A model generated the notes under the pieces. The model saw only the letters and a list, made by a program, of their open reading frames with translations, was not told where the DNA came from and did not search any database. The translations under genes and the position numbers were made by a program. Shown in pieces: positions 8,480-17,656 of a stretch of DNA of 49,194 nucleotides. Location: contig JAIORC010000132.1 in assembly GCA_021108335.1 (NCBI GenBank), positions 1 to 49,194 of the forward strand, in the 5' to 3' direction. Origin of the DNA: Phycisphaerae bacterium (GTDB taxonomy: Bacteria > Planctomycetota > Phycisphaerae > SM23-33). Position 1 is the stretch's first letter; every line of letters begins with the position of its first letter.

Positions 8480-8603
8480 GGGTGCCATGCTTCTGCTTGC
8501 AGAAGCATGTTTTCGCACAGCAGTTACATCGTGGCTGTCGCTTCGCTCTCGCCACCCGGCATCGTGGGAAATTACGCGGCGGCCCGGGAAGGCCGCCGCG
8601 CGG
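8480..8603. repeat. Cluster of three palindromic repeats
   Basis: In order: GGGTGC then the hairpin CATGCTTCTGC-TT-GCAGAAGCATG (8486-8509), which recurs at 22.4 and 22.55 kb; the CGTGGCTGTCGCTTCGCTC..GCCAC hairpin (8530-8556), which recurs at about 25.94, 28.6 and 49.0 kb; and GGCGGCCCGGGAAGGCCGCC (8579-8598), which recurs at 17.43 kb. The first hairpin directly follows the GH94 stop and could also end its transcript. Confidence 0.65.
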
Positions 8604-8634
8604 GAATGCGCCCGGGCATATTGAATCAATTGCC

Positions 8635-10080
8635 CTACGAATTATTCCGGTTGCGGATTACGGGCGTGAAGAACGTCAGTATCAGCCAGAACGCCACCGC
8701 GCCGCAGGCTATGAGAAATACGGGCCAACCGCCGTATAGCGCCAGCAGCGGAATGGCGGTGCTGGTCCACAGCCCGCCGCCCATGAACGGCTCGTGCAGT
8801 ATCTGTTTGTAGGCGAACGCATTGGCGGCGGGGGTTTTGTAGTCCGGGTCTACCACGCGCAGCAGCAACAGGCCGGTGGAGGTTACGCCCATGGATTGGC
8901 CCATCTCGGCGATGGATCGCTCGAACCACGCGTCGGGCAACATCCGGCGGGACAGAATCAGTACGCAGAAAACGTTCCACAGAATAGCCATGCCGATGAT
9001 GATGCAGAACGGCTGCCAGCTGGCAACCACGGCCTGGATGCAGATCATCGCAATCGCCGGGACTACCAGAAAATCCAGCGAAGTATTCTGAATCCGCCGC
9101 GTCAGGCCGAGGTCCAGCAGCTTCTTTTTGTCCCATTTCTGCTCCCATATCTGCACAAGCAGCCCGCCGATCATGCACAGCGGGAACGTCGGGAAGCTTT
9201 TGGTTATTATCCGCAGCGAATTGCCCTGATAAGCCTTTTGGGCCAGTGCGAGCGCTTCGGCGTCGGCGGTTTTTTTGGCGGCGCTGATCGCCTGTATCAT
9301 GTCGCTGTTGACGAACTGCTCGCCGCTGGTCATGCCCCACTTGATAAGGTATCCGATAGCGACGGCAACGCCCACGAAGACAAGGTGCAGCGTGAAGGTT
9401 TCGATGGCGTCGGCTTTGACGGTCAGTTTGCCGGCGATGGGACGTTGATCCAGGGGGATCACTCCGATGGTGTCGTCTTCCGGGAATGCCGACGGTTCTG
9501 CCTGGTGGACAGTATACTTGCGTCGGGCAGCCCAGTTAACCAGCCCCATGCCGATAATGATCGCGCTGGCCATTCCGATCGTCGCGCTGGCCAGGCCGAG
9601 GTCTTTACCCTCCGACCAGCCCAGCGCCTCGAAAGTCGGCCCCATTCCGCCGGCGGTACCGTGGCCGCCCTCGAAACCCACCGGTACGATGGCGCCGAAC
9701 ATCATCGGCACGCCGAAGATCGGCCCAAGCAGGAACAGCACAAGTCCTATGCCGACAACATATTGCCCCCACGCGACGACCTGCCCGTAAGCCAATTGAG
9801 GCCCCGCGCGTCGCCATACCTTTTTGAGGCTGGGTATCTCCACGCCAAGGAACAGGCACGCGAAGACTACGTTAATGAGGACACCCGGCAGTTTACCCCA
9901 GCCGGCTGTCCAACTGGCGGGAATCGACACGCCGAATTTCGGGGCAAGTTGTATCACCGCCAGTCCGACAAGCCCGGCGATGACGCACGAGGGAAGGTAC
10001 AGCCATTGAAGTATCTTGATCTTACTACGCAGGAAATGACCTATCATCAATAGAACGCACAACGCGATAAACGAAACCAT
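8635..10080 (-). CDS. gltS: Sodium/glutamate symporter, GltS family
   Basis: GltS carriers import glutamate with sodium across the inner membrane. The sequence is almost entirely hydrophobic, with about ten or more membrane segments in two halves. The first half carries the loop GFEGGHGTAGGMGPTF (around residue 150), matching the re-entrant loop motif of this family. The C-terminal half repeats the pattern with GQSMGVTSTGLLLLR. The ORF track starts at a TTG (10101); the ATG at 10080 with GGAG eight bases upstream is better, giving 481 residues. A charged cytoplasmic stretch with an Ala-rich helix (AAKKTADAEALALAQKAY) sits between the halves. It is a lone gene. Glutamate is the best guess for the substrate, but planctomycete GltS homologues have not all been tested. 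Confidence 0.85.
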   Translation of the reverse strand: MVSFIALCVLLMIGHFLRSKIKILQWLYLPSCVIAGLVGLAVIQLAPKFGVSIPASWTAGWGKLPGVLINVVFACLFLGVEIPSLKKVWRRAGPQLAYGQVVAWGQYVVGIGLVLFLLGPIFGVPMMFGAIVPVGFEGGHGTAGGMGPTFEALGWSEGKDLGLASATIGMASAIIIGMGLVNWAARRKYTVHQAEPSAFPEDDTIGVIPLDQRPIAGKLTVKADAIETFTLHLVFVGVAVAIGYLIKWGMTSGEQFVNSDMIQAISAAKKTADAEALALAQKAYQGNSLRIITKSFPTFPLCMIGGLLVQIWEQKWDKKKLLDLGLTRRIQNTSLDFLVVPAIAMICIQAVVASWQPFCIIIGMAILWNVFCVLILSRRMLPDAWFERSIAEMGQSMGVTSTGLLLLRVVDPDYKTPAANAFAYKQILHEPFMGGGLWTSTAIPLLALYGGWPVFLIACGAVAFWLILTFFTPVIRNRNNS

Positions 10081-10167
10081 AACCAGTCTCCACAATATCA
10101 AGTCTCAGTAAATTACCGGGTCTTTTGATATCGTGTATGGCGGCAAAAGGCAAGAGAACCTTGAAAA

Positions 10168-10563
10168 TCAGGTAACTTCGCTACGCTGGTCCTGTTGCAT
10201 GGAGTCCAGAACTTTTTGAATCGTTTCCTTCAGGGTTTGGGCGCAGACTGGTTTGGCGATATAGCCGTCCATGCCGGCGGCGAAACATTTTTGGCAACTT
10301 CCTTCCACAGTGTGGGCGGTCAGAGCGACTATCGGAGTCCGCCTGCCGTCCTGTTCACGGCGGCGGATGGCGGCGGTTGTCTCGAAGCCGTCCATGCCCG
10401 GCATGTGGATGTCCATGATAATCACGTCGTACTGAGAGTTCGCCATTCGGATCAAAGCGTCCCGGCCGCCGGAAACAGCCGTTACCGAATCCCCCGCCTT
10501 TTCCAGCACCCGCTGTACCAATGTCCGGCTTACCAATTCGTCTTCGACTACTAAAATTTTCAT
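10168..10563 (-). CDS. Stand-alone response regulator receiver domain
   Basis: A 131-residue CheY-like protein with all phosphorylation residues: acidic pocket E7-D8-E9, phosphoacceptor D51 (IIMDIHMPGMDG), T82 and K104 in AKPV. No output domain follows, so it must act by binding a partner or as a phosphorelay intermediate. The stretch CFAAGMDGYIAKPV is typical of the receiver domains attached to hybrid histidine kinases, and suggests descent from one. No kinase is in the window. The next gene upstream on the same strand is a STAS protein 266 bases away, and the two may belong to one signalling set. Confidence 0.92.
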   Translation of the reverse strand: MKILVVEDELVSRTLVQRVLEKAGDSVTAVSGGRDALIRMANSQYDVIIMDIHMPGMDGFETTAAIRRREQDGRRTPIVALTAHTVEGSCQKCFAAGMDGYIAKPVCAQTLKETIQKVLDSMQQDQRSEVT

Positions 10564-10829
10564 GGCCTCAGGGTTCCCTGTGTCCGAGATTCCCCGCGAG
10601 ATCCCCTGAATTAAAGAAAGGAAGGATCAATTCAGCGCGGGCCTGGCGAAAAACCTCGAAACACTATCACTGAGGAATACCCCGACGCCTTTATTGCCTT
10701 CCTGATAGTCGTCTACACCAAATATCGGAATTTTGCCCGGCAAGATTGACGGATATCCGCGGAATTTCACAAATTTCTGCGGAAATGGATTGCACCCCCA
10801 ACCTGCAAAAACTGCGGAGCATCAAGACC

Positions 10830-11171
10830 CTACTCTCCCCGCAAAATCTTCAAAGACTCTTCTCTGGTATCGTCGATCGCCATAATTCGTTCCATCCGTA
10901 CCAGATCGAAGATAACACGAACAGAGTCGGTTACCCGGCAGAGTCTCAGTTGTTTCTCTTCTGAGTTGGCTTTCCGCAGGCACGCCAGCAGGGCGCCAAT
11001 ACCGGAGCTGTCAATGAATTGCAACGCTCCGAGATCGATTACTACTTTCCCGGCCTCGTCCAGAATCGGGTCAAATTTTTCCCTGAACTGGCGATAGTTA
11101 CTCACGTCCAAATGCGTATTGGGATACGCTACAACGACAACACCATCAATGGTTTTCACATGCAGTTCCAT
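10830..11171 (-). CDS. STAS-domain anti-sigma factor antagonist (SpoIIAA/RsbV-like)
   Basis: STAS proteins of this type are switched by phosphorylation of a conserved serine and release a sigma factor by binding its anti-sigma kinase. The protein consists only of the STAS fold. The serine site is intact in the stretch FIDSSGIGAL at residues 52-61. The ORF track begins at 11213, but the ATG at 11171 sits seven bases behind GGAGGAGG, an excellent site, and gives the normal start MELHVKTIDG (113 residues). The partner anti-sigma kinase and phosphatase are not in the window. Its neighbour is a stand-alone receiver domain, which hints at a partner-switching pathway. Confidence 0.9.
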   Translation of the reverse strand: MELHVKTIDGVVVVAYPNTHLDVSNYRQFREKFDPILDEAGKVVIDLGALQFIDSSGIGALLACLRKANSEEKQLRLCRVTDSVRVIFDLVRMERIMAIDDTREESLKILRGE

Positions 11172-11445
11172 CTTCGAACCTCCTCCCACAACGGGGACAG
11201 AGACGTTAACCAACGCCTCACCTCCTGAAACATTGGGCGTTTTAAGATTTCCTGTTCAGTCCCGCCCTGCCGCAACGCCCTCTGCTGACGCCAGGCTGAA
11301 CAGCCTGTCTTAAAAATCGCCATTACATATAATCGGAACTAACTACCCACGTATTGTACCACCACATCGCGTCTTTGAAAATCTCTATCTCGCCCGCAAT
11401 AACAAATAATCGTTCGGGCACAGGCCTGGAGCTTTTTACTTTTGC

Positions 11446-11474
11446 TTGACTCCGGGAAAAGAATTCCCTATTAT
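11446..11474 (+). promoter_or_regulatory. Promoter of the etfBA-acyl-CoA dehydrogenase operon
   Basis: TTGACT (11446-11451) and TATTAT (11469-11474) are separated by exactly 17 bases. It is about 110 bases upstream of the etfB start, in the 413 bp divergent gap with the STAS gene. I see nothing else in that gap apart from an imperfect repeat around GGCTGAACAGCCTG (11296-11309). Confidence 0.7.
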
Positions 11475-11584
11475 CCGCCGTTTCCTGTGTTTCGCCTGGG
11501 TGGCGGTTATTGTGATTCTACGCGCCGAGGCGACTGTGAGTAACTGACAACGAAGACTGTTTATTTATTATAAGGAGCGACACG

Positions 11585-12475
11585 GTGGGATTTAACATCG
11601 TAGTTTGCGTAAAACAGGTGCCGGATACCAAGCGTATTACCGGCGATGCAATGAAAGAGGACGGCACGGTCAACCGGGCGGCTTTGCCGGCGATTTTCAA
11701 CCCAGAAGACCTCAATGCCCTTGAAGAGGCGCTGGCTGTTCGCGACGCCCACGGCGGAACCATTACGGTTATCACGATGGGCCCGCCCAACGCGTGCGAA
11801 GTCCTGCGGGACAGCTATTATCGCGGTGCGGATCGGTGCATTCTGGTTACCGACCGGCGGGCGGCTGCCAGCGACACGCTGGCTACCAGCTATATTCTGA
11901 GCTGTGCCGCCAAAAAGCTCAACGCCGACCTGGTTTTCTGTGGCAGGCAGGCTATCGACGGCGACACCGCACAAGTCGGCCCGCAGATGGCTGAGAAACT
12001 GGGCTTCAGCCTGGTAACCTACCTCGAAGAACTTATCGACCTCGCCGACGGGACTGTCCGTGTCCGGCGGAACGTCGGCAACGGCTGGGAAGACGTTACC
12101 GCCAAGCTGCCCGCGCTGGTAACCGTGCTGGACGCCAACACCCCGCGCCCATATGCCGCCAGGCGACAAATGAAGTACAAAAACGCCCATAGCGAAGGCG
12201 AAATCGTCGCACGGGTCAAAAAGGCCGGCGCCGACGAAGCCGAAGTCGCCAAACAGGTCGACGCACTCAAGGCCAAGGGCCTGTTCATCGAAAGCTGGGA
12301 CCTCGACGAACTCGAAGCCGACCTCCAGTGGGTCGGCATGGCGGGCAGCCCCACGAAAGTACACCGCATCCAGTCGGTAGTGCTGGCCGGCGGGGAATAC
12401 CACGAATTCCAACCCAACGACGAAGACATCGCCGAACTCGTGGGCAACCTGATCGAAGACCATACAATCGGTTAA
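11585..12475 (+). CDS. etfB: Electron transfer flavoprotein beta subunit
   Basis: EtfB forms a heterodimer with EtfA and carries electrons from acyl-CoA dehydrogenases towards the respiratory chain or, in bifurcating forms, between NADH and ferredoxin. The N-terminus VVCVKQVPDT and the nucleotide-binding stretch CGRQAIDGDTAQVGPQ (about residues 119-134) are family hallmarks. It uses a GTG start behind AAGGAG. At 296 residues it is longer than the 250-residue common form: the C-terminal part has an added charged segment followed by LVGNLIEDHTI. Whether the second cofactor is AMP or FAD, and so whether it bifurcates, cannot be decided by eye. It is the first gene of a three-gene operon with etfA 44 bases downstream. 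Confidence 0.95.
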   Translation: MGFNIVVCVKQVPDTKRITGDAMKEDGTVNRAALPAIFNPEDLNALEEALAVRDAHGGTITVITMGPPNACEVLRDSYYRGADRCILVTDRRAAASDTLATSYILSCAAKKLNADLVFCGRQAIDGDTAQVGPQMAEKLGFSLVTYLEELIDLADGTVRVRRNVGNGWEDVTAKLPALVTVLDANTPRPYAARRQMKYKNAHSEGEIVARVKKAGADEAEVAKQVDALKAKGLFIESWDLDELEADLQWVGMAGSPTKVHRIQSVVLAGGEYHEFQPNDEDIAELVGNLIEDHTIG

Positions 12476-12519
12476 GAACCAAAAATAAAGATTAAACCAG
12501 TTAATCAAGGATAACCTGA

Positions 12520-13566
12520 ATGATTGAAATTAATAAACAAGGCGAGGTTTGGGTATTTGCGGAGCAGGAAGACGGGCATCTTTCGGATGTGCCGCTGGAA
12601 TTGTTGAGCAAAGGCCGGGAATTGGCCGACACGCTCGGCGTATCTCTCGGCGCGTGCCTGCTGGGCGACGGCGTAGCCGCGATGGCTACCCAGCTTATCG
12701 AACATGGCGCGGACAAGGTTTACCTCGCCGAGGACGCGAAGCTGGGGCACTATCAGACTGCCGGCTATACACACGCACTCTGCCACATGATCGAAAAATA
12801 CAAACCGCAGATCTGCCTCGTCGGCGCTACGCCCATCGGGCGCGACCTGGCTCCGACTGTCGCCAGCAAGATGAAGTGCGGCCTGACAGCCGACTGCACC
12901 GACCTGCAAATCGGCGACCACGAAGACAAGGCCCAGAAGCAGACCTACACCAATCTGATGTACCAGATTCGCCCCGCTTTCGGCGGCAATATTATCGCGA
13001 CGATTGTCAATCCGCAGCGATGGCCGCAGATGGCGACCGTCCGCGAAGGCGTAATGCCCATGAGCGAGGCGACGCCGGGCCGAAAGGGCGAAGTGGTTCC
13101 CGTCGATGCCGATCTGGGCAGCATCGTTCTGCCGCTGACGATCAACGAAACGCACCGCCAGGCCCGCAAGGTCAACCTCAAGGCTGCCCGAATTATCGTA
13201 GCCGGTGGCGCGGGCGTCGGCAGCAAGGAAAACTTCAAGCTGATATGGGATCTGGCCCACTGCCTCGGCGGTACCGCAGCCGGCAGCCGAGCCGCGGTAG
13301 ACCTTGGTTACATCGACCACGATCACCAGGTCGGCCAGACCGGAACGACGGTTCGCCCGGCATTGTATATCGCGGTCGGCATTTCCGGCGCGATCCAGCA
13401 CATCGCCGGCATGCAGGAATCGGCGAAAATTCTCGCGATCAACGAAGACAAAGATGCGGACATCTTCGGCGTGGCCCATTACGGTATCGTCGGCGACCTC
13501 AACGAGGTCGTCCCCAGCCTCATCAAGGCCATCCGCGGCGGCATGAGCGTCAAAACGAGTCATTGA
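12520..13566 (+). CDS. etfA: Electron transfer flavoprotein alpha subunit
   Basis: EtfA provides the FAD domain of the ETF heterodimer. The C-terminal FAD-binding region is complete: AGGAGVGSKENFKLIWDLA (about 227-245), the VGQTGTTVRPALYIAVGISG signature (about 271-290) and the final AINEDKDADIFGVAHYGIVGD. The N-terminal domain (VWVFAEQEDGHL) has the usual alpha/beta start. The length of 348 residues is standard without an extra ferredoxin domain. The start is supported by AAGGATAACC. Its place between etfB and an acyl-CoA dehydrogenase shows that this ETF is dedicated to that dehydrogenase. No ETF:quinone oxidoreductase is visible in the window. Confidence 0.96.
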   Translation: MIEINKQGEVWVFAEQEDGHLSDVPLELLSKGRELADTLGVSLGACLLGDGVAAMATQLIEHGADKVYLAEDAKLGHYQTAGYTHALCHMIEKYKPQICLVGATPIGRDLAPTVASKMKCGLTADCTDLQIGDHEDKAQKQTYTNLMYQIRPAFGGNIIATIVNPQRWPQMATVREGVMPMSEATPGRKGEVVPVDADLGSIVLPLTINETHRQARKVNLKAARIIVAGGAGVGSKENFKLIWDLAHCLGGTAAGSRAAVDLGYIDHDHQVGQTGTTVRPALYIAVGISGAIQHIAGMQESAKILAINEDKDADIFGVAHYGIVGDLNEVVPSLIKAIRGGMSVKTSH

Positions 13567-13621
13567 GTTAAAAAATATTAAAATTTCCGGCTTCGTGCCG
13601 AATCAGTAACAGGAAAGAAAC

Positions 13622-15391
13622 ATGGCGAACTTTTACACCGACAATGATGACATTCAGTTTCTCTTCAAGCACATGGACATCGCCAAGCTGGCGGGTATCA
13701 TCGAAGAGGATTTCTCGTTCCACGACGAATTCGACTTCGCGCCCCAGGATACCGCAGACGCCGTGGACAATTACGAGCGGATTCTCGACAACCTCGGCCG
13801 GCTGTGCGCCGAGGAAATCGCCCCCACCGCTGAAGAGACCGACAACGTCGGCAACGTCCTCAACGACGACGGCAGCGTAACCTATGCCCCCGGAATCGCC
13901 AACGCGATCAAGCGGCTGGGCCAAGCCGACGCGATGGGCTTCACCCTGCCGTACCGCTTCGGCGGAATCAACTGCCCGCAGCTCGTCTACACGATGACCA
14001 ACGACATGGTCAGCCGTGCCGACGCAGCCCTGATGAACGTCTACGGCCTGCAGGGAATCGCCGAGACAATCAACGCCTTCGCCTCGGAAGAAATCAAGCA
14101 GCAATACCTGCCGAAGATGGCCTCCGGCGACTGGACCGGCGCGATGGTGCTTACCGAACCCGACGCCGGAAGCGACTTACAAGCCGTCCGCACGAAGGCG
14201 TATCAGGACGAAGACGGCAATTGGTTCATCCACGGCGTCAAGCGATTCATCACCAACGGCTGCGGCGAAGTGCTGCTGGTGCTCTGCCGCACCGAACCGG
14301 ACATCTCCGACGGGCGAGGCCTGAGCCTGCTGGTCGCCGACCGAGGCCCGAAGGTCAAAATTCGCCGGCTGGAAAACAAGCTCGGCATCCACGGCAGCCC
14401 GACGTGCGAAATCTTCTTCGACAATACTCCGGCGTTGCTTATCGGCGAGCGGCAACGCGGGCTTATCACTTACGTTATGAGCCTGATGAACGGTGCCCGC
14501 ATCGGCATCGCGGCCCAGAGCATCGGTATCGGCGAGGCGGCCTATCGCGTCGCACGCGACTACGGCAACAGCCGCAAGCAGTTCGACGTTACCATCGACA
14601 GCTTCCCGGCTGTCCGCGAACTGCTGGTGAACATGCAGGTCGATGTCCAAGCCGCCCGGACGCTGACCTATCACTCCACCTTCTCTGTGGATATCGAGGT
14701 CGGCGCGCTGCGGAAGCAGGAGTTCGGCGAATTCGCCGACGCCGACGAGAAGAAGGCCAATCGCCAGCTCGCCCGCAAGTTCGGCCGTTACAACAAAATG
14801 CTCACACCGATGAGCAAGTACTACGCCTCGGAAATGTCGATGCGGGTCAGTAACGACTCCATCGCCGTGCTCGGCGGCAGCGGCTATATGAAGGACTACG
14901 CCTGCGAGCGGTTAATGCGGGACGCCCGCATCACGACCATCTACGAAGGCACCAGCCAGTTGCAGGTGCTCGCGGCGGTGGCTGGCGTCGTGTCCGGCAC
15001 ATGCGAAACCGTGCTGAACGAACTGATGGAAAAACCCGCGAACCTGGACGCATGGACAGCCGAGACCGCTCCGATGATCGAGCAGATCAAAGCCGGCCTC
15101 GTCGACTTGAAAGAGTGCATCGACTTCGTCAAGGCCCAGCCCGGCCAATACAAAGACCTCTACGCCCGCAAGCTGGTGGACATCGGCGTGAGCCTGATCG
15201 TCGGAACGTTGTTCTGCGACCAGGCGACCTCCACCCTGCCGATGGGCAAAACCAAGTTAGCCGTCGCCAAACGCTGGCTGGCTATGAAGTTGCCGGAAAA
15301 CCGGATGCTCAAAGAGCAAATCCTCTCCGGCGAGCAGGAAATAAACCTGAACTTCGAAACCCTCGCCGGCCCAGTACCGGTAGTGGAATAA
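13622..15391 (+). CDS. Acyl-CoA dehydrogenase family protein
   Basis: FAD-dependent alpha,beta-dehydrogenation of an acyl-CoA, with electrons passed to the ETF encoded just upstream. Visible motifs are MVLTEPDAGSDLQAVRTKA (flavin- and substrate-binding loop, about 178-196), the GGSGYMKDYACERLMRDAR helix and IYEGTSQLQ, whose glutamate is in the position of the catalytic base. At 589 residues it has an extra C-terminal domain of about 170 residues beyond the 380-residue core, as in long bacterial acyl-CoA dehydrogenases of unclear substrate. The ATG follows AGGAAAG. It is the last gene of the operon, followed by a terminator. Chain length or branched-chain preference is not readable. Confidence 0.94.
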   Translation: MANFYTDNDDIQFLFKHMDIAKLAGIIEEDFSFHDEFDFAPQDTADAVDNYERILDNLGRLCAEEIAPTAEETDNVGNVLNDDGSVTYAPGIANAIKRLGQADAMGFTLPYRFGGINCPQLVYTMTNDMVSRADAALMNVYGLQGIAETINAFASEEIKQQYLPKMASGDWTGAMVLTEPDAGSDLQAVRTKAYQDEDGNWFIHGVKRFITNGCGEVLLVLCRTEPDISDGRGLSLLVADRGPKVKIRRLENKLGIHGSPTCEIFFDNTPALLIGERQRGLITYVMSLMNGARIGIAAQSIGIGEAAYRVARDYGNSRKQFDVTIDSFPAVRELLVNMQVDVQAARTLTYHSTFSVDIEVGALRKQEFGEFADADEKKANRQLARKFGRYNKMLTPMSKYYASEMSMRVSNDSIAVLGGSGYMKDYACERLMRDARITTIYEGTSQLQVLAAVAGVVSGTCETVLNELMEKPANLDAWTAETAPMIEQIKAGLVDLKECIDFVKAQPGQYKDLYARKLVDIGVSLIVGTLFCDQATSTLPMGKTKLAVAKRWLAMKLPENRMLKEQILSGEQEINLNFETLAGPVPVVE

Positions 15392-15470
15392 ACGGTTCAA
15401 ACAATCCGGGCATTAAGCCGCCTGGGTAATTCGGACATAAGCTGTCCGAGATTGGATTTACAAAACCAAC

Positions 15471-15504
15471 AAAAAGCCTGTTCCAATCGGAGCAGGCTTT
15501 TTTT
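15471..15504 (+). terminator. Rho-independent terminator after the acyl-CoA dehydrogenase
   Basis: The hairpin AAAAAGCCTGTTCC-AATC-GGAGCAGGCTTTTT has a 14 bp stem with one G-U pair and runs into a T tract. It is 80 bases behind the stop. The A tract on the left lets it work in both directions. Confidence 0.85.
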
Positions 15505-15534
15505 ATGGATTGGGTGCTACCGCCCGGGTGTTGT

Positions 15535-15612
15535 TGGGTGGCATGGTCCCCAGGGGACCATGGTTGTTCGACACTCGCGCGAAATGTAGGGTGGGTGCTT
15601 GCACCCACGTGG
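15535..15612. repeat. Two palindromic repeats between terminator and TPR gene
   Basis: GGGTGGC then CATGGTCCCC-A-GGGGACCATG (15535-15563), followed by GTAGGGTGGGTGCTTGCACC (15586-15612 in full). Both belong to families repeated elsewhere in the window. The rest of the 370 bp gap holds a possible weak promoter, CTGGCA-18-TATACT (15644-15673), for the TPR gene. Confidence 0.65.
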
Positions 15613-15763
15613 TTTCCGCCGGCGCAGAATGCTTTGGGCATGGCTGGCAAAGTGATATCGGACGACGTATACTTTGTCGAATGTGTAAAGACATTGGCGA
15701 TTCAAGCCCGCCTGAAAGCCAAGTCGTCAACATGACGGCTGTGTTTACAAAGGATATCTTGCT

Positions 15764-17401
15764 ATGAAGATTATAAAGAAATTGGCTGTTGTCTGCCTAT
15801 TGTTGTTTGTCGCCTGGCTTGTCTACAACGCCACCAATGAGAAAAAGAAACCCGATCTCGACTCAGCAATCGCAACCCGCAAAAAAGCCGTCGAGCAGAA
15901 CCCAAATGATGCCGATGCCCACTACAACCTCGGAAATGCGTTATTTGACAAAGGCGACATTACCGAAGCTATCGCGGCATACAAGAAAGCTATCGAACTG
16001 AATCCGAAGTTTGCCGAGGCCCACTGCAATCTCGGGCGTGCGTTGGAGGACAAAGGCGACGTTGCCGGAGCAATCGCGGCATACAAGAAGGCCATCGAAC
16101 TGAATCCGAAACTTGCCATGGCCTACTCCAATCTCGGGTGTGTGCTGAAGGACAAAGGCGACTTTACCGGAGCTATCGCGGCCTGCAAGAAGGCCATCGA
16201 ATTGAATCCGAAGTTTGCCATGGCCTACTACAACCTCGGGAATGCGTTGCATGACGACGGCGACGTTGCCGGGGCTATCGCGGCGTACAAGCTGGCCATC
16301 GAATTAAATCCGAAGGATGCCGAGGCCTATAACAATCTCGGAAATGCGTTGCATAACAAAGGCGAGTTTAGCGGAGCAATAGTGGTCTTGAAGAAGGCCA
16401 TCGATCTGAACCCGAAACTTGCTGAAGCCTACTACAACCTCGGGGTTACACTGAAGAAGCAGGGCGATCTTATTGATGCAATCATAGCTTATCAGAAGGC
16501 CGTCGAACTGAATCCAAAGTATGCCGATGCCTACCACAACCTCAAGCGTGCGATGGAAGGCAAAGGCGACATTACCGAAGCTATTGCGATTGCAACCTAC
16601 AAGAAGCTCATTGATCAGAATTCGAAGGATGCCGAGGCCTACTACGACCTCGGAAATGCATTGTATTACAAAGGTGCCGATGCCGGGGCAATCGCAGCCT
16701 ATAAGAAGGCCGTCGAACTGAATCCAAAGTATACCTGGGCCTACAATAACCTCGGAAATGTGCTAATAAGAAAAGGGGACTTTGCCGAGGCAATCGTGGC
16801 CCTTAAAAAAGCCATCGAACTGAATCCGAAATTTGCCATGGCCTACTGCAACCTCGGAAATGCGTTGTATAACAAAGGCAACATTGCAGGGGCTATCGCA
16901 GCGTACGAGAAAGCCATCAAACTGAATCCGAGGTTTGCCGAAGCCCACTGCAATCTCGGGTGTGCGCTGGATAACAAAGGTGATCTTGTTGGTGCTATCG
17001 CGGCCCTCAAGAAGGCTATTGATTTGGATCCAAAGTTTGCCAAGGCCTACAATAACCTTGGAAACGCATTGAATGACAAAGGCGACATTGCCGGATCTAT
17101 CGCGGCGCACAAGAAGGCCATCGAGCTGAATCCGAAGTACGCCACAGCCTACAATAACCTTGGGTATGCGCTGAGAAAAAAGGGTACCTTTGCCGAGGCA
17201 ATAGTGGCTCTTAAGAAAGCCATTAAGCTGAATCCGAAGCTTGCCTGTGCCTACAATAACCTCGCCGAGGCATATTATTACAAGAAGGACTATGACAATG
17301 CGTGGAAAATAGTAGGGCTTGCCCGGCGGTTGGGGTTGGGCAAAGGCCTCGATCCGAAATTCATAAAAAAACTCGAGCAAGCCTCCGGCCGAAAAAAATA
17401 A
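15764..17401 (+). CDS. TPR-repeat protein with N-terminal membrane anchor
   Basis: The 545-residue protein starts with one hydrophobic segment (residues 6-22) after two lysines, an uncleaved anchor or signal, followed by an exported or membrane-attached array of about 14 tetratricopeptide repeats of 34 residues (about residues 45-520). Typical unit: YNLGNALFDKGDITEAIAAY. Unit 7 carries a two-residue insertion (AIAIATYKK). A short basic tail follows. TPR arrays bind peptides or scaffold complexes; no catalytic domain is attached. At DNA level the units form a tandem 102 bp repeat, which favours change in copy number. Start is supported by AAGGA. The neighbours do not reveal its partner. Confidence 0.9.
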   Translation: MKIIKKLAVVCLLLFVAWLVYNATNEKKKPDLDSAIATRKKAVEQNPNDADAHYNLGNALFDKGDITEAIAAYKKAIELNPKFAEAHCNLGRALEDKGDVAGAIAAYKKAIELNPKLAMAYSNLGCVLKDKGDFTGAIAACKKAIELNPKFAMAYYNLGNALHDDGDVAGAIAAYKLAIELNPKDAEAYNNLGNALHNKGEFSGAIVVLKKAIDLNPKLAEAYYNLGVTLKKQGDLIDAIIAYQKAVELNPKYADAYHNLKRAMEGKGDITEAIAIATYKKLIDQNSKDAEAYYDLGNALYYKGADAGAIAAYKKAVELNPKYTWAYNNLGNVLIRKGDFAEAIVALKKAIELNPKFAMAYCNLGNALYNKGNIAGAIAAYEKAIKLNPRFAEAHCNLGCALDNKGDLVGAIAALKKAIDLDPKFAKAYNNLGNALNDKGDIAGSIAAHKKAIELNPKYATAYNNLGYALRKKGTFAEAIVALKKAIKLNPKLACAYNNLAEAYYYKKDYDNAWKIVGLARRLGLGKGLDPKFIKKLEQASGRKK

Positions 17402-17429
17402 CCGCGTTACGCGGCACGATCACCGGCTT

Positions 17430-17510
17430 CGCGGCGGCCTGGGAAGGCCGCCGCGCGAAATGCAGGGTGGGTGCTCCCGCCCACGGCTTTTTACCGCGTG
17501 GGAAAGAAAA
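17430..17510. repeat. Two palindromic repeats upstream of the giant oxidoreductase gene
   Basis: GGCGGCCTGGGAAGGCCGCC (also at 8579-8598) is followed by GGGTGGGTGCTCCCGCCCAC. The long frame in the ORF track reads through these repeats, which is why I reject its upstream start. Confidence 0.6.
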
Positions 17511-17656
17511 ATTCATTTCCGCACAATTCCTCATGGCGATCCCTATCGGCGTTGCCATGCCGCCCGCCAATTTGCCGGCGGCATAATGCCTGTCATCTCC
17601 CCCGATCCGGCGAAAAATATTATGTACTTTCGCCGCCAATGCGTACAATGTCCCGA

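Noticed and set aside
17471-17656. Upstream extension of the IOR-GltD frame
   Set aside because: It reads through palindromic repeats and has no family similarity before MSSERRFCTESG.
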